A stretch of DNA of 64,000 bases, from NCBI GenBank assembly GCA_921293015.1, contig OV121091.1:26582839-26646838 (forward strand). Direction: 5' to 3'. Each line of letters starts with the position of its first letter. Position 1 is the stretch's first letter. The position numbers and the translations under genes are program-made. This stretch comes from Phorcus lineatus (lineage: Eukaryota > Mollusca > Gastropoda > Trochida > Trochidae). The notes beneath the pieces were generated by a model. That model had not been told where the DNA came from. It ran no database searches and was given only the letters and a program-made list of their open reading frames with translations. Shown here piece by piece: positions 48,201-58,080 of this stretch.

Positions 48201-50830
48201 TTGATTTTTAAAGACCGGAAGTATTTAATGTTACGTTAGAATAAATCCGCATGAACTACGATATCGGAAATATTAAGATTTTGCTTATAACCAAAAAAGC
48301 GGAAACGGCATCCGCTTTGGTCAATCTAATAGCAATGCTAATGCTGTGTTATTAAGTCGGTTTATTTACAACATTGCTTTCATAAAACATAATTCTTTAT
48401 TTGTTCTCAGTTCAGAGTTTAGGTAAATACAACAGCTGCACATAATCAGTGTACAGCCGCTTGCAACTGTCTATAATTTATCCGTTTTGTGCACAGCTAA
48501 CCTTAGATTTGTTATAAGTCCAAGCCGACAGCGGGTGTCTAATTTTTTTCATTGTTGATTGCAGGTCACTTGTAAAGAATTTTAAGTATTTCATTGCATC
48601 GATAGAAAGCTGAAGTGATTGCATTAGTCCTCTTAAACCTTAAAATAGCCAATTTAAACCGTAAAAGCGTGCACTAGTGCCTTTAAATGCATCTTATTTT
48701 CAAAACTATATATAAGTGATGACATTGGAAATCGAGAATTTAAAAAATTGGCAAACTCAAAGCTCAGATCTTACTTCGATCAACATTTCTTATATAAGCA
48801 TATCATAATGGGTGTGCCTAATAGTATTGAACCATAGTAAGTACTAATGTGCAGTGCTTATCATTGTTTCAAAATCTTATCATGCTTCACAGTTTCAACT
48901 GTAGCCTATATCCAAGTTCAGGCATACGTATACCCAAACTTTACATTACTTTAATTGGTTAATGGGGTTTGCTTTGGTTGCAAATGTTGGTGTTGGAGTT
49001 TCCTTAAAAATTGTTTTCATGTATTAGAATTGAACAGTATTACTTTTACAAGGGGATGATTGTGTGCAAAATGAATGCACATGAAACCTAAATATGTAGA
49101 CAGCATTTACACCAGTCTAGCCCCTTCCTTGCCTTGTCTTACATGTAGCTGTACAACAGGTGATGTAAACATACTTGGTCTCAATGTGTGGCCCTACACG
49201 CTTGCCCTTTCCCTAAGAATAGACGCCAGGGGGATTGCTCGCGTAATCATAAGGGTGTAAAAACACTTAGTTCTACAGATGCAGCTACTATATGACGGAT
49301 ACATATAGTAACACAGAAACAAGAGTCATCAGAAAATGACATGTCCCATCGGTTTCCCATAATGTGTAACATATTCATGATAAAAAGATATAAAAAACAT
49401 TGAGTCCACATGCAGAAAGATACGGTAAGCCATTTGTGAGTTCTGCTCCAGAAACGGAGCAACCATGTACAGTCTAAATTGTACATATTTCAGTAGAAAC
49501 GGAATGGGTTTTTTCAGAACTTTGAATATATATAAAGGCACCATTTCAGTAGTTGGGCAATACTCATACCAAGATTCAGAAAAAAATGATGCATGGATTT
49601 TGAGGTCTGCTTCAGAAATGGAGCTTTTGGTGAACAGAGTCCAAATTCAACTTATATCCTTCTATATGAAAATATCAAAAGGCGACACCTCTATAGGTCG
49701 GTAATATGCGTTCAAAATTAGTGAAAGATATGATGCGTGGATTTTGAGTATGCATTAACTCGTATTTATTAGCGATTTCCCAGGAGTCTTATGGCACGTT
49801 CTCAAGTACTATTACCTCTTTTAACCTATGTCAGTCATCAGATTTTAGGCGACGACATTGTTTTTTGATGATATAATACCGGAACACATATCACATAATG
49901 ACATTTATTATGTTTTACATATTGCATTAAAAAGGTGTATGTGTCATATTAACCTTAGTTTACCTTACAGCGGTCTCTCTCTCAGTGTAGTAGTATTCTG
50001 CAAATTTACATTTCTTTAACATTTCTTTACCAGCATAAAATTATACAATCTATATCATATTGGTAATTAATAGATGATCCGTCATAAAGATAATAAGATA
50101 ATTATTCAGCAATATTACTCATTTGATAAAAAGATTTGATATACTTAGATACGTTTAGTAAGCCTTATTTATCAAATCAGTTTTAAACCTTATTTTCGTG
50201 CAGCATTTCTATTATATACACCTCCACCTTAAGATAAACAATAACTTCTTTGTCATGATTTTCCAGCTCATTTACGAGATATAAAGTATTTTCTGTATCT
50301 ATAAGCCTTACTCTCTTACCGGTCGTCGTTAAATATCAGTGGATCGAATTGCACAAGTATTCTCTGAACAATGTAATACGCTATACTAAACTTCTTCGCC
50401 GGGCGCATACCAACGTATGATAAGGCGAATCTCGTGTGATGTATAGGTAAAACAGGTAAGATACACTAAACACGTGCACCTGCAGAGGTGATATACAATG
50501 TAGGTATAACATCAGGTCAGAGTGACTTGTTATTGTTTGTGTATAATATTGATATCTAGAACATTCGCTTCTGTTTTTTGCGTAAGGGTTTATATTTCTT
50601 GTACTGCAAAAGATATAAAGGCAACACTGAAATGTGCAAGTAGTCATGCCATCATGGATAGCATAGCGTGTCGATATATAATCCTACCATTACCTATATG
50701 TTCTAGTACATGTAAAAGATGTATGTTCTTTAAAAGGTACTATTTTGTTTCTGTGGCTTGTATTCTGCAACATTTTATTATTCTACGAGAATATAAGGTA
50801 TGAACTTGTCTTTAACTCAACTTTCTGTTT

Positions 50831-50839
50831 ATCTTTCAG
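50831..50839 (+). promoter_or_regulatory. probable 5'-UTR splice acceptor of the CD225 gene (+)
   Basis: Pyrimidine-rich tract ending atctttcag, 59 bases upstream of the ATG. The upstream non-coding exon and promoter were not located. Confidence 0.5.
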
Positions 50840-50898
50840 TTCTGATGACTACATGCGCCTCTTGAAGTACAATAAATAATACTATCAAGAACCAAAGA

Positions 50899-51873
50899 AT
50901 GGAAAGGCCTTCAGACGACAAAAACTCTTCTCAGTCGCCAAGCGATGAAAACATCGAACTTATACAAACTCAAACACACTCTCATCCTTCAACGGAAAGG
51001 CTGAGTACTTTAGATGAACAGAATGATATGGACAATGTTCCATCTACTTGTGAAGTTCAAGAAACTCCGTCTAAAGAAATATCCGAAATTGAATGTAAAA
51101 CAGAAGGTTCTGCAAATCAACACGGTAACCCTAAAACCGGTTCCGAAGTGAGATCAGAACAACCGAGTGAAGAAGGTTCTAAGGCAGAAGGCAACACGAC
51201 AGCATGTGCAAACCTTCCTCCGAACTCCAAAACTGCACCAAAGCAAAGGAGTGAGGAACTACCAAGCGAGGAAACGTCACACATAGAAGATAACATCAAC
51301 ACATCTGTTAGTCCATATCGAAATTCCCAAAAGGTAGGTGGAGATTTACAGCAAGAGGAGAAACCATCAACGGAGGAGAGCGTCTCAGAAGGAGTAGAAA
51401 ACAGGAAAATATCTTCAAATCCTCCCCAAAAGTCTGAAAAACAAAGAAAAGATTTTCCTCAAAAGAAAAGACAACCGTCAACAGAGGAAGACCTCATTGA
51501 AGGTCCTGATACCATACAATCACATCCAAATCCACCAAAAGTTCAGATGATGGAAAGAGAACCCGAAGTCCCAAAGCCTTCGTCTCACATCCCTCACATC
51601 CCGAGCACAAACATTGGTGTGGCCATACTTGTGACTGTTTGCTTCAACCTACCGTTCGGTGTTCTTGCAATGTACTTCTCTCTGATGGCGACCAAGGCCT
51701 TCAGGGACGGACATCTGAAGAAGGGAGAGAAGAAGGCACGAATATCAGTGTACATTAGTCTCTTCTCTATTGTCTTGACTGTTCTCATTGTAATGGCCAT
51801 TGTGTTGATGAAGGCTATGGAGGGTCAGTCAGGTAGGAGACGATACGCCACAAAAACCAGCGTCAGTCTCTAG
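50899..51873 (+). CDS. CD225/dispanin-domain membrane protein (324 aa)
   Basis: The C-terminal ~90 residues form a CD225 domain, the two-helix fold of the IFITM/dispanin family. Helix 1 is at about residues 239-266 (NIGVAILVTVCFNLPFGVLA) and helix 2 at about 282-306 (ISVYISLFSIVLTVLIVMAI), joined by a charged loop with KKGEKKARISV. A Cys in helix 1 (VTVCFN) lies where family members can be palmitoylated. Residues 1-230 are polar, rich in Ser, Glu, Pro and Lys and probably disordered, with about four loose 33-37-residue repeats ending PSEE or PSTEE. The start is the first ATG after an in-frame TGA (50,863-50,865). A probable 5'-UTR acceptor (atctttcag) is at 50,831-50,839. It is convergent with the paralogue at 55,348-56,703. 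The exact cellular role is not readable from the sequence; membrane trafficking or vesicle roles are family-based guesses. Confidence 0.88.
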   Translation: MERPSDDKNSSQSPSDENIELIQTQTHSHPSTERLSTLDEQNDMDNVPSTCEVQETPSKEISEIECKTEGSANQHGNPKTGSEVRSEQPSEEGSKAEGNTTACANLPPNSKTAPKQRSEELPSEETSHIEDNINTSVSPYRNSQKVGGDLQQEEKPSTEESVSEGVENRKISSNPPQKSEKQRKDFPQKKRQPSTEEDLIEGPDTIQSHPNPPKVQMMEREPEVPKPSSHIPHIPSTNIGVAILVTVCFNLPFGVLAMYFSLMATKAFRDGHLKKGEKKARISVYISLFSIVLTVLIVMAIVLMKAMEGQSGRRRYATKTSVSL

Positions 51874-52229
51874 CTGTTCTAATTGATACCAGTGTCCTAG
51901 AGGTCCGGTGATCGTAACTCAATGTTATAGCTATGGGCTAAGGGCACGCTTAGAACTAAGGAGGCTTTGTAATATTAGGGCCTGGTACATTTGTAAGAGC
52001 ACACAAGGTATTTACGTTTCATTTAAAATTGCCTGACTTTGAGAATAACTTTTTCAGTTAGATTTGATTTTTATCACAAAATTACAAACAAATGTCACGA
52101 TAACAGTGTACAGTTTGATGTTAATAATGGTGACCTTAAATGATCTGCTCTGATCTTTATCTGCCTGTTTGTGTTCAATTTGTGAATATTTTCGAAGGAA
52201 CGGTACGATCTGAGAAAATTTTAAAACTA

Positions 52230-52235
52230 ATTAAA
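52230..52235 (+). terminator. possible poly(A) signal ATTAAA of the CD225 gene (+)
   Basis: ATTAAA 357 bases after the stop, followed by T/G-containing sequence. It is the best candidate in the near 3' flank, unproven. Confidence 0.35.
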
Positions 52236-53105
52236 GAAAGTATTCTCGTTGTGGATTTATGCTGTTTATACTCATTACAATGACATTATAACATTTTGTT
52301 TAAAGGTATCCCTGTCGCACTAACGTTTTTCATTATGCCTTGCCATTATATTACGTTTTCTTTATAATTCGTGTTCATTCCATTATGATACATACGTTGC
52401 ATGCCTTGTGTATTCCATAGGTTGCTATTCATTAATGTGCGTTTGATATTGTTTTTTGAACAACAAGTGATAGCAGACTAAAATGCTGAAATTCCTGGTT
52501 TAATGTGATTCCAAATATATCAGTCTAGGTTTATCTAGAGAATGTGTCTTACAGGATTTACACACTCCCTCTTGGAGGTATTTCCACAATTGAAAACACC
52601 GCATGTGCCAAATTCTTGTTGTGTAAGTGATACATTGTGTATGTAAGAGATAAAAGATTACACTCTGGGTAACTGTGTTTGTTTTACTTTCATAAAGATC
52701 ATGTTTACCACAGGTATGGAATCACCATTTTCACTTTCATTTCTATTACATAAAGGTGTATACCGAAAGGTTGTTCACCTACTACTCAGCGCAACTATAA
52801 TGTAATTATGGTTCAGTTTGGACGTCAAAATAACTTCAGCAGAACGGACAAAGGATCACCCACTGTCCATGTGTAAAATAGCCATTCTTCAACTTATTTT
52901 GATAACGTCTTGTTTCTTTTTCGAAAATTTTGCAGAGTGAAATAGCCAGAATGGGTAATATTTTCGAAATTGCGATTAAATATTCTATATTTTGAAAAAA
53001 AAATCAATACAATCACATTGACTTAATGCAAAGGAACAAACATGATTTACGTTTAAAGCTGTTGCTCACTTACAAAGGATTTTGTAAATAAAAATAAAAA
53101 TTTGA

Positions 53106-53144
53106 ATTATTTACCCCTGGTCACTTCAATTACCTGCAAAAATT
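53106..53144 (-). repeat. dispersed inverted repeat, copy B
   Basis: On the - strand reads AATTTTTGCAGGTAATTGAA then GTGACCAGGGGT, matching copy A at 41,004-41,040, 12 kb away and in opposite orientation. Confidence 0.7.
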
Positions 53145-55347
53145 GTGACAGTTGACTGTTGGCTATTATAAACGATTTCGTTAAGGTACAATGGATCTTC
53201 ATATTGGTTTTGAAAATCAATCATCAATATATATATTATCAAAAATATACTATTATAAAACTAATGACTATCATCTCTATGCTTTCCAAGTATAGTGTTC
53301 TGTTATTATGATGTTATTGATTTTGGTTGAACCTCGCTATGTACTAAGAATTTCAGCTATTGTGAAAATCATAGTCATAATGCTATGGCAAACTTTCTTC
53401 GTGATGTCATGCCATGATATTCGTAAACTATTCCTGAAAACGGAATTTGACTGCAATCCATCTCCATTTGTTTTCCAAGCGATTGATAAATTCATTGCAA
53501 TTAAACGCCCTTTTCCGGCAGTTATACTAGTTGTTGTGATAAAAAGCGTGATAATAAAAAATACACACAAATATGCGAAAAGAATTAACAAACATGGAAA
53601 TCATTCATTATTTATTTCGTTGTAAGAGAGATATAACATTCACTGAAATCAGTCGCAAATACAAAGTTTCAAACTTTGTCAAAATTGTTAAAGAAAATAT
53701 TGTAGCTTCAATGAAAAAGGCACAAAGGGCTCGTAAGAAAACACAGCATTGACAGTTTTAACAAATGGCACTTATTTGCAAAAATATACACAAAATTAAT
53801 TTTCTTAATTCGACTTGTCTATTCTATGTATTCTTATATAGAAAATATCTTATATTTGTTATTATGGATTGAAATTAGAAAGCCTATAACTTGATGAAAA
53901 ACAGAAACATATTGATTGGCAAAGCAAGAATGTTGATGAAAAGTGTTAGAAATAGAGAAATAGGTACATGATTGGCTGACATTATTGTCTCAAACGTCAT
54001 ATAGTAGTTAATTCGATAGTTATGCATAATTCCACAGAAGCTTCAATAAAAACATTGACTCATTTATCTCCTTTCATTAATAGCAACGAATGTAATTGGA
54101 GAAAGAAGTCAAACATCCGGAAAGACTGAAAATATTAAGATGAAGAAGTGTCTTTCCTCTCTGGTGCCAAGGAACAACCGTTCTTGTTTCAAACTTGTGC
54201 TTTTGGAAATAAAATCGTCATCATGTTCTTGCTTGGCTTTGTATCAGGTTATTCCAAGGATAATGTTAAATGTAAGTCCATTGTTGAACATTCAGTTTGG
54301 TTAATATGAATCTAGGGATGAGATCGTTTAATGGAACTTCCTCTGATACAATTGATACCCAGAAAATAACTCGGATGACACTCAAGGATATAGACCCCAA
54401 ACACCACTAGTATATTGATAATGGCCGTCAAGAAACGACAAACTAGAAAAGTTACATTTTCACAGTCTGGGATGAAGTTTCCTTTAAGTACACGGTATTC
54501 CGCCCTTGGTGGAACTGAACGTTCACAATCAATGCATTGGTTTATTGTGTAGTTTAATAAACATGAATTGCTCATATATATTGAGTAAACTCATGAAAAA
54601 AATTGCTTTCCATTGTCACTTTTTGCATAGGATTCTATAGTAGCACTTCCGCCTGCGTTCAGGGTGCTGTATCAGCATTTCCGCCTATGATCGAAGTTTT
54701 TTTTTCATCATAAATTACACGTTGAAACTGTTTTGTGTAATTCCCTATCAACTCAAACATAATTGCATAGTTTTGCAGTAAACCAAATAAGCGGTCATAT
54801 GTGAAACGGGCATTAAACAACCCTTTCTTTCTAAAAAATGGCATAGATAACACTTTCTCTTAATATGACACTCTATTTGGCTCTGCGTAAAGTCAAATGA
54901 ATAACGTCAACTTCTACCATTTCTGACAGAGACGGGTTCAGATACTCGAATAGAAATATGGCATTTTATCACTCTGCAATACGCCTACGAACTACATGCA
55001 ATTGGGAAACATCTCGGCTGCCCAAGGATTGATGCTTCGATCTTAAAACTCTAATTCAACATCGAAATCACATAAGTCGCCATTCTATCATGTAATGAAA
55101 ATAGCCAATGAAGAAGCTATGAACTTACTAAGATTCTTTTTTTTATGACTAAGTCCAACGTAAGTGGCAACTTGAACCGTTTAAATGCTCATCAATTTGA
55201 GTATGAGCTTGCCTTATTATAACTTCAAAGGGTAATAACTATTTAAAACTTAGTGAAAAGAATCGAAGCTCTAAGCTTTAGGTGACCGAGAATCAGTGAC
55301 ATGCTAATAGTGGGAACAGAGTGAAGGCACGAACACAAAGTTCACGC

Positions 55348-56703
55348 TCACAGACGTACACCAGACTTGGAACCATACTCTCGTTGTCTAGCCTGTCCCT
55401 CTATAGCTTTATACAGCACTACAGCCATCACAATAAGAACCGTCAACACGATGGAGAAGAGGCTGATGTAGATAGATATCCTTGCCTTTTTTGCACCTCT
55501 AACTTTATCACCGTCTCTGTATGCCTTAGTAGCCATAAGGGAGAAGTAAACAGCTAGGCAACCAAGGGGTAGGTTGAAGCACACAGTCACCAACAAGGCC
55601 ACAGCTATATTTGTATTTGGAATATATGGAACATCCAGTTGTTGAGCTCTGAAATTGGTATCAGCATTCTTAGGATCAGGAGATTTTAAGAATGGTGCTT
55701 CGATATCACCACCCGACTCTCTGGAAGTACTGGGCCCAGAGGTTCCTGGCTTAAAGCAGGAGGTATCTCTGTTATCTGCTTTGGAAGGAGCTAGAGGAAG
55801 TGCAGTTGGGGAGGAAGATCCTGATGCTCCGTCTGGCTCCCTGAGTTCCCTTCTGTTGGCCACAGCGCCTTCCGGACTAGCTGTGAGTCCGCCGTCTCTG
55901 AATGATGCTGAAGGCTCGTTATACCCAGCTGCATACTCTGACATCCCATCCGTGTGTTCACCGACTCCGGCTGGATCTGTCGTATATGGAGGGTCTAGAG
56001 ATGGACTCGGCACATACGGACCTGTGGGTACGACGTCTCGCTCCGGAGTGTCGTACCCATCATCGCATCTACTTGACATTGTGTGTTTGTTGTTTGCAAA
56101 AGTTCCACTGTAGACTAACAGTTTGTGATTGCTTGGATTTGGTTGGGTATTCACTACAGAATTGTTAGTCACGGAAAGAGGGATAGATCGTGTAACACTT
56201 GTGTTATCCGCAATAAACTTATCCCTTAGTTTTTGTATGGGAGAAGAGCTAGCTTTAGGACTCTGTTTAGGATGTTTGTCAAAATGACCTTTTTTTGGAT
56301 AAACCTTTGCACCGGATTTAGATTTGCCAGTTCTTTTGAGAGAAACCTTGGGGGAGGACTCAGTCGAAAGACTTAGATTTTGAGCAACAGTTGATCGGAA
56401 TGCTTCTTCGTCCTTCTCTCGGGACCGACTCCTAGGGGAGCTGCTTCGTCTGGAGCCGTCAAAGGTTACCCTGCTTCCTCGGGCCCTCGGGGATCTTCGT
56501 ACTCCCGGACTGTCTCTTGGGGATGTCCGTAAACCGGGACTGTCTCTCGGGGATTTCCGTACCCCAGGACTATCTTTTGAAGAATTCTGAGATCCGGGAC
56601 TCTCTCTGGGGGATCTTCGTATTCCAGGACTGTCTCTGGGGATGTGCGTCCTGTACACAGGTGGGAGACTGGCTGAACCTGCTGATACCGAGGAATGGTT
56701 CAT
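55348..56703 (-). CDS. CD225/dispanin-domain membrane protein with SP-rich repeats (451 aa)
   Basis: Paralogue of the 324-aa gene facing it. The CD225 domain occupies about residues 360-451: helix 1 at 366-391 (NIAVALLVTVCFNLPLGCLA), a basic loop, and helix 2 at 409-431 (ISIYISLFSIVLTVLIVMAV). The N-terminal 350 residues are probably disordered. Residues 24-73 are five perfect-length decapeptides of the form DSPGxRxSPR, followed by an Arg/Ser-rich stretch (RRSSSPRSRSREKDEE) and a basic Lys/Pro region. Such SP sites suit proline-directed kinases (inference). The start is fixed by an in-frame TGA at 56,725-56,727. A 7-codon upstream ORF overlaps the ATG, and a likely 5'-UTR acceptor (aacttcag on the - strand) puts the exon start at 56,746. 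The C-terminus is GVRL. The exact family member is not assignable; PRRT- and IFITM-type relatives share the fold. Confidence 0.9.
   Translation of the reverse strand: MNHSSVSAGSASLPPVYRTHIPRDSPGIRRSPRESPGSQNSSKDSPGVRKSPRDSPGLRTSPRDSPGVRRSPRARGSRVTFDGSRRSSSPRSRSREKDEEAFRSTVAQNLSLSTESSPKVSLKRTGKSKSGAKVYPKKGHFDKHPKQSPKASSSPIQKLRDKFIADNTSVTRSIPLSVTNNSVVNTQPNPSNHKLLVYSGTFANNKHTMSSRCDDGYDTPERDVVPTGPYVPSPSLDPPYTTDPAGVGEHTDGMSEYAAGYNEPSASFRDGGLTASPEGAVANRRELREPDGASGSSSPTALPLAPSKADNRDTSCFKPGTSGPSTSRESGGDIEAPFLKSPDPKNADTNFRAQQLDVPYIPNTNIAVALLVTVCFNLPLGCLAVYFSLMATKAYRDGDKVRGAKKARISIYISLFSIVLTVLIVMAVVLYKAIEGQARQREYGSKSGVRL
56485..56634 (-). repeat. in-frame 30-bp coding minisatellite (5 units, DSPGxRxSPR)
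   Basis: 150 bp = 5 x 30 bp encoding residues 24-73. Unit 2 is the most diverged (ESPGSQNSSK). The others keep SP pairs and the Arg after Gly-x. Confidence 0.9.
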
Positions 56704-56723
56704 TCCTTCATCTTCATCTTCAT
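56700..56723 (-). promoter_or_regulatory. upstream ORF overlapping the CD225 start codon
   Basis: ATG at 56,723 (with further in-frame ATGs at 56,717 and 56,711) encodes MKMKMKE and stops at a TGA that overlaps the main start as ATGA. Such an arrangement can lower or re-route initiation (reinitiation). It holds only if the exon starts at 56,746 as inferred. Confidence 0.55.
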
Positions 56724-56746
56724 CTCAATGTCTGCCTCAATGATAC

Positions 56747-57635
56747 CTGAAGTTAAAGGGAAAACACTAGTGAATCAATTACAAAGATATCAACGCAATA
56801 GAATACAACGCTGATCGAATAAGTTGTTACAAGGTAAAACATGTCACAGATGGTGGTTCAAACGACGTCAAGGCTACATGACAATATTCCAGTTTTATAT
56901 CTTGTGATATAGCTCTGTAAACTTTGTAAATGCCAGGCACTTTGCTATTTGAACATACTTTTGATGAGATATTGTCTAGAATACCGCGTGGAGTGTGACC
57001 GAATGACTCAAACGTAATTTTGGAAACCTATTTTCAGCAGACAAAGAGACAAACATAGATTGATATTGTTAAGTAGGTCTTTTAACTAATGCGCGTGTTG
57101 ATAAGACACAGAGTGTCATATTATCAATGAAAACAAGAAAATATCATAATATTTGCATTTAAGAGAAAAAGATGCACGTTTTGGGAGGCGATTCTGTAAA
57201 ACGTTTCTGAATCATTATCCAGTACATAAATATTTAGTACAAAAGTGAAAATCATTTGCTGGTTCTTATAACTGCAATACAAAATAACCCTACTAAGCAG
57301 CTATAACCATGTTAATGGAGTTCTAAACAAGTTCATGATGTGAACATACAGAAAGACTATTAAAAACATTGTTTAGTGCGACACAGAGTCATACGACTTT
57401 GGGAATTAATGTGATACCAGCGTGAAATAAATTTGTACGACTCATTAATTTTTTACGCTTACATGTATGAGGTTTAAAAAATTAATTATCAATCAAATTT
57501 TTAACAATTTGCAAAGAACAAAAACACATTCAATTCTTCCGTACGGAGTCTCAAGTGAAAGTTAAGAACTTAAAGTAGAGGATTTGATAGTGAACGTTCT
57601 ACCCGCATACGGTGCAATGCAATGCACGTGAACCA
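56747..57635. other. 5' flank or intron of the - strand CD225 gene
   Basis: AT-rich sequence without open frames of note. It probably includes part of the 5'-UTR intron. No promoter could be identified. Confidence 0.5.
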
Positions 57636-58080
57636 CATTCTCTCCCCACAAAGGTAGCTCCGCCATTAATTCCTATACGACCTCTGTTCTAAAACGGTCT
57701 CTAATCGGGCTTCCGGCAGATTCACTTTGCGGCAAAATATTGCAACAAAAAGTACCTTGCAATATTTCAGCCCATGAAAACACCGCATGCATGGATAACG
57801 TTGTTGTTGTCACAAAGGAATATGCAATGATGCAGTCGCTTAGTTAGCCAAATAGTGTTCTGTAAAGAAAAACTCAATGTTCAAAGTGCCTATACGAGTA
57901 AGATTTAGCTTTCCGAAAGCATACGGCAATAACTAAGGCGTTTTGACTGATAACCTTTGAAACGGCGTCACTGATTGCACAACTAACTTTGCATCCAATC
58001 AGGCTTCTGTACTTCGCTCGTATTAGAACAGAGGTTGTTTAGGAAATTTATGACGGAGTTACCTCTGTGGGGAGAGAATG
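57636..58080. mobile_element. 445-bp terminal-inverted-repeat element (MITE-like)
   Basis: Ends starting CATTCTCTCCCCACA are inverted copies over ~62 bp with roughly ten differences (arms about 57,636-57,697 and 58,019-58,080). Flanks GTGAACCA (left) and GTGAAGCA (right) make an 8-bp target duplication with one mismatch. No coding capacity. Confidence 0.75.

Larger units (their letters stand above)
37033..50839. other. gene-poor intergenic region, 13.8 kb
   Basis: I see no supportable complete gene here. Open frames are short (about 115 codons at most) and have no family resemblance. The region contains a triplet-rich low-complexity block (43,380-43,610), a 38-bp dispersed repeat copy (41,004-41,040), a perfect hairpin (41,874-41,899) and a CRE-like palindrome (45,270-45,281). 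Upstream non-coding exons of the CD225 gene at 50,899 could lie in it. Confidence 0.6.
51874..55347. other. spacer between convergent CD225 genes
   Basis: Contains both 3' UTRs, copy B of the dispersed inverted repeat (53,106-53,144), and AT-rich sequence. Short open frames at 53,308-53,625 (+) and 54,312-54,575 (-) have no recognisable domain or supporting signals. Confidence 0.6.

Noticed and set aside
54312-54575. 87-codon - strand frame with a hydrophobic stretch
   Set aside because: It could suggest a membrane protein, but there is no homology I recognise and no upstream or downstream gene signal.
55655-56113. 152-codon + strand frame
   Set aside because: Antisense shadow of the CD225 protein at 55,348-56,703; Ser/Gly/Pro bias mirrors the real strand.
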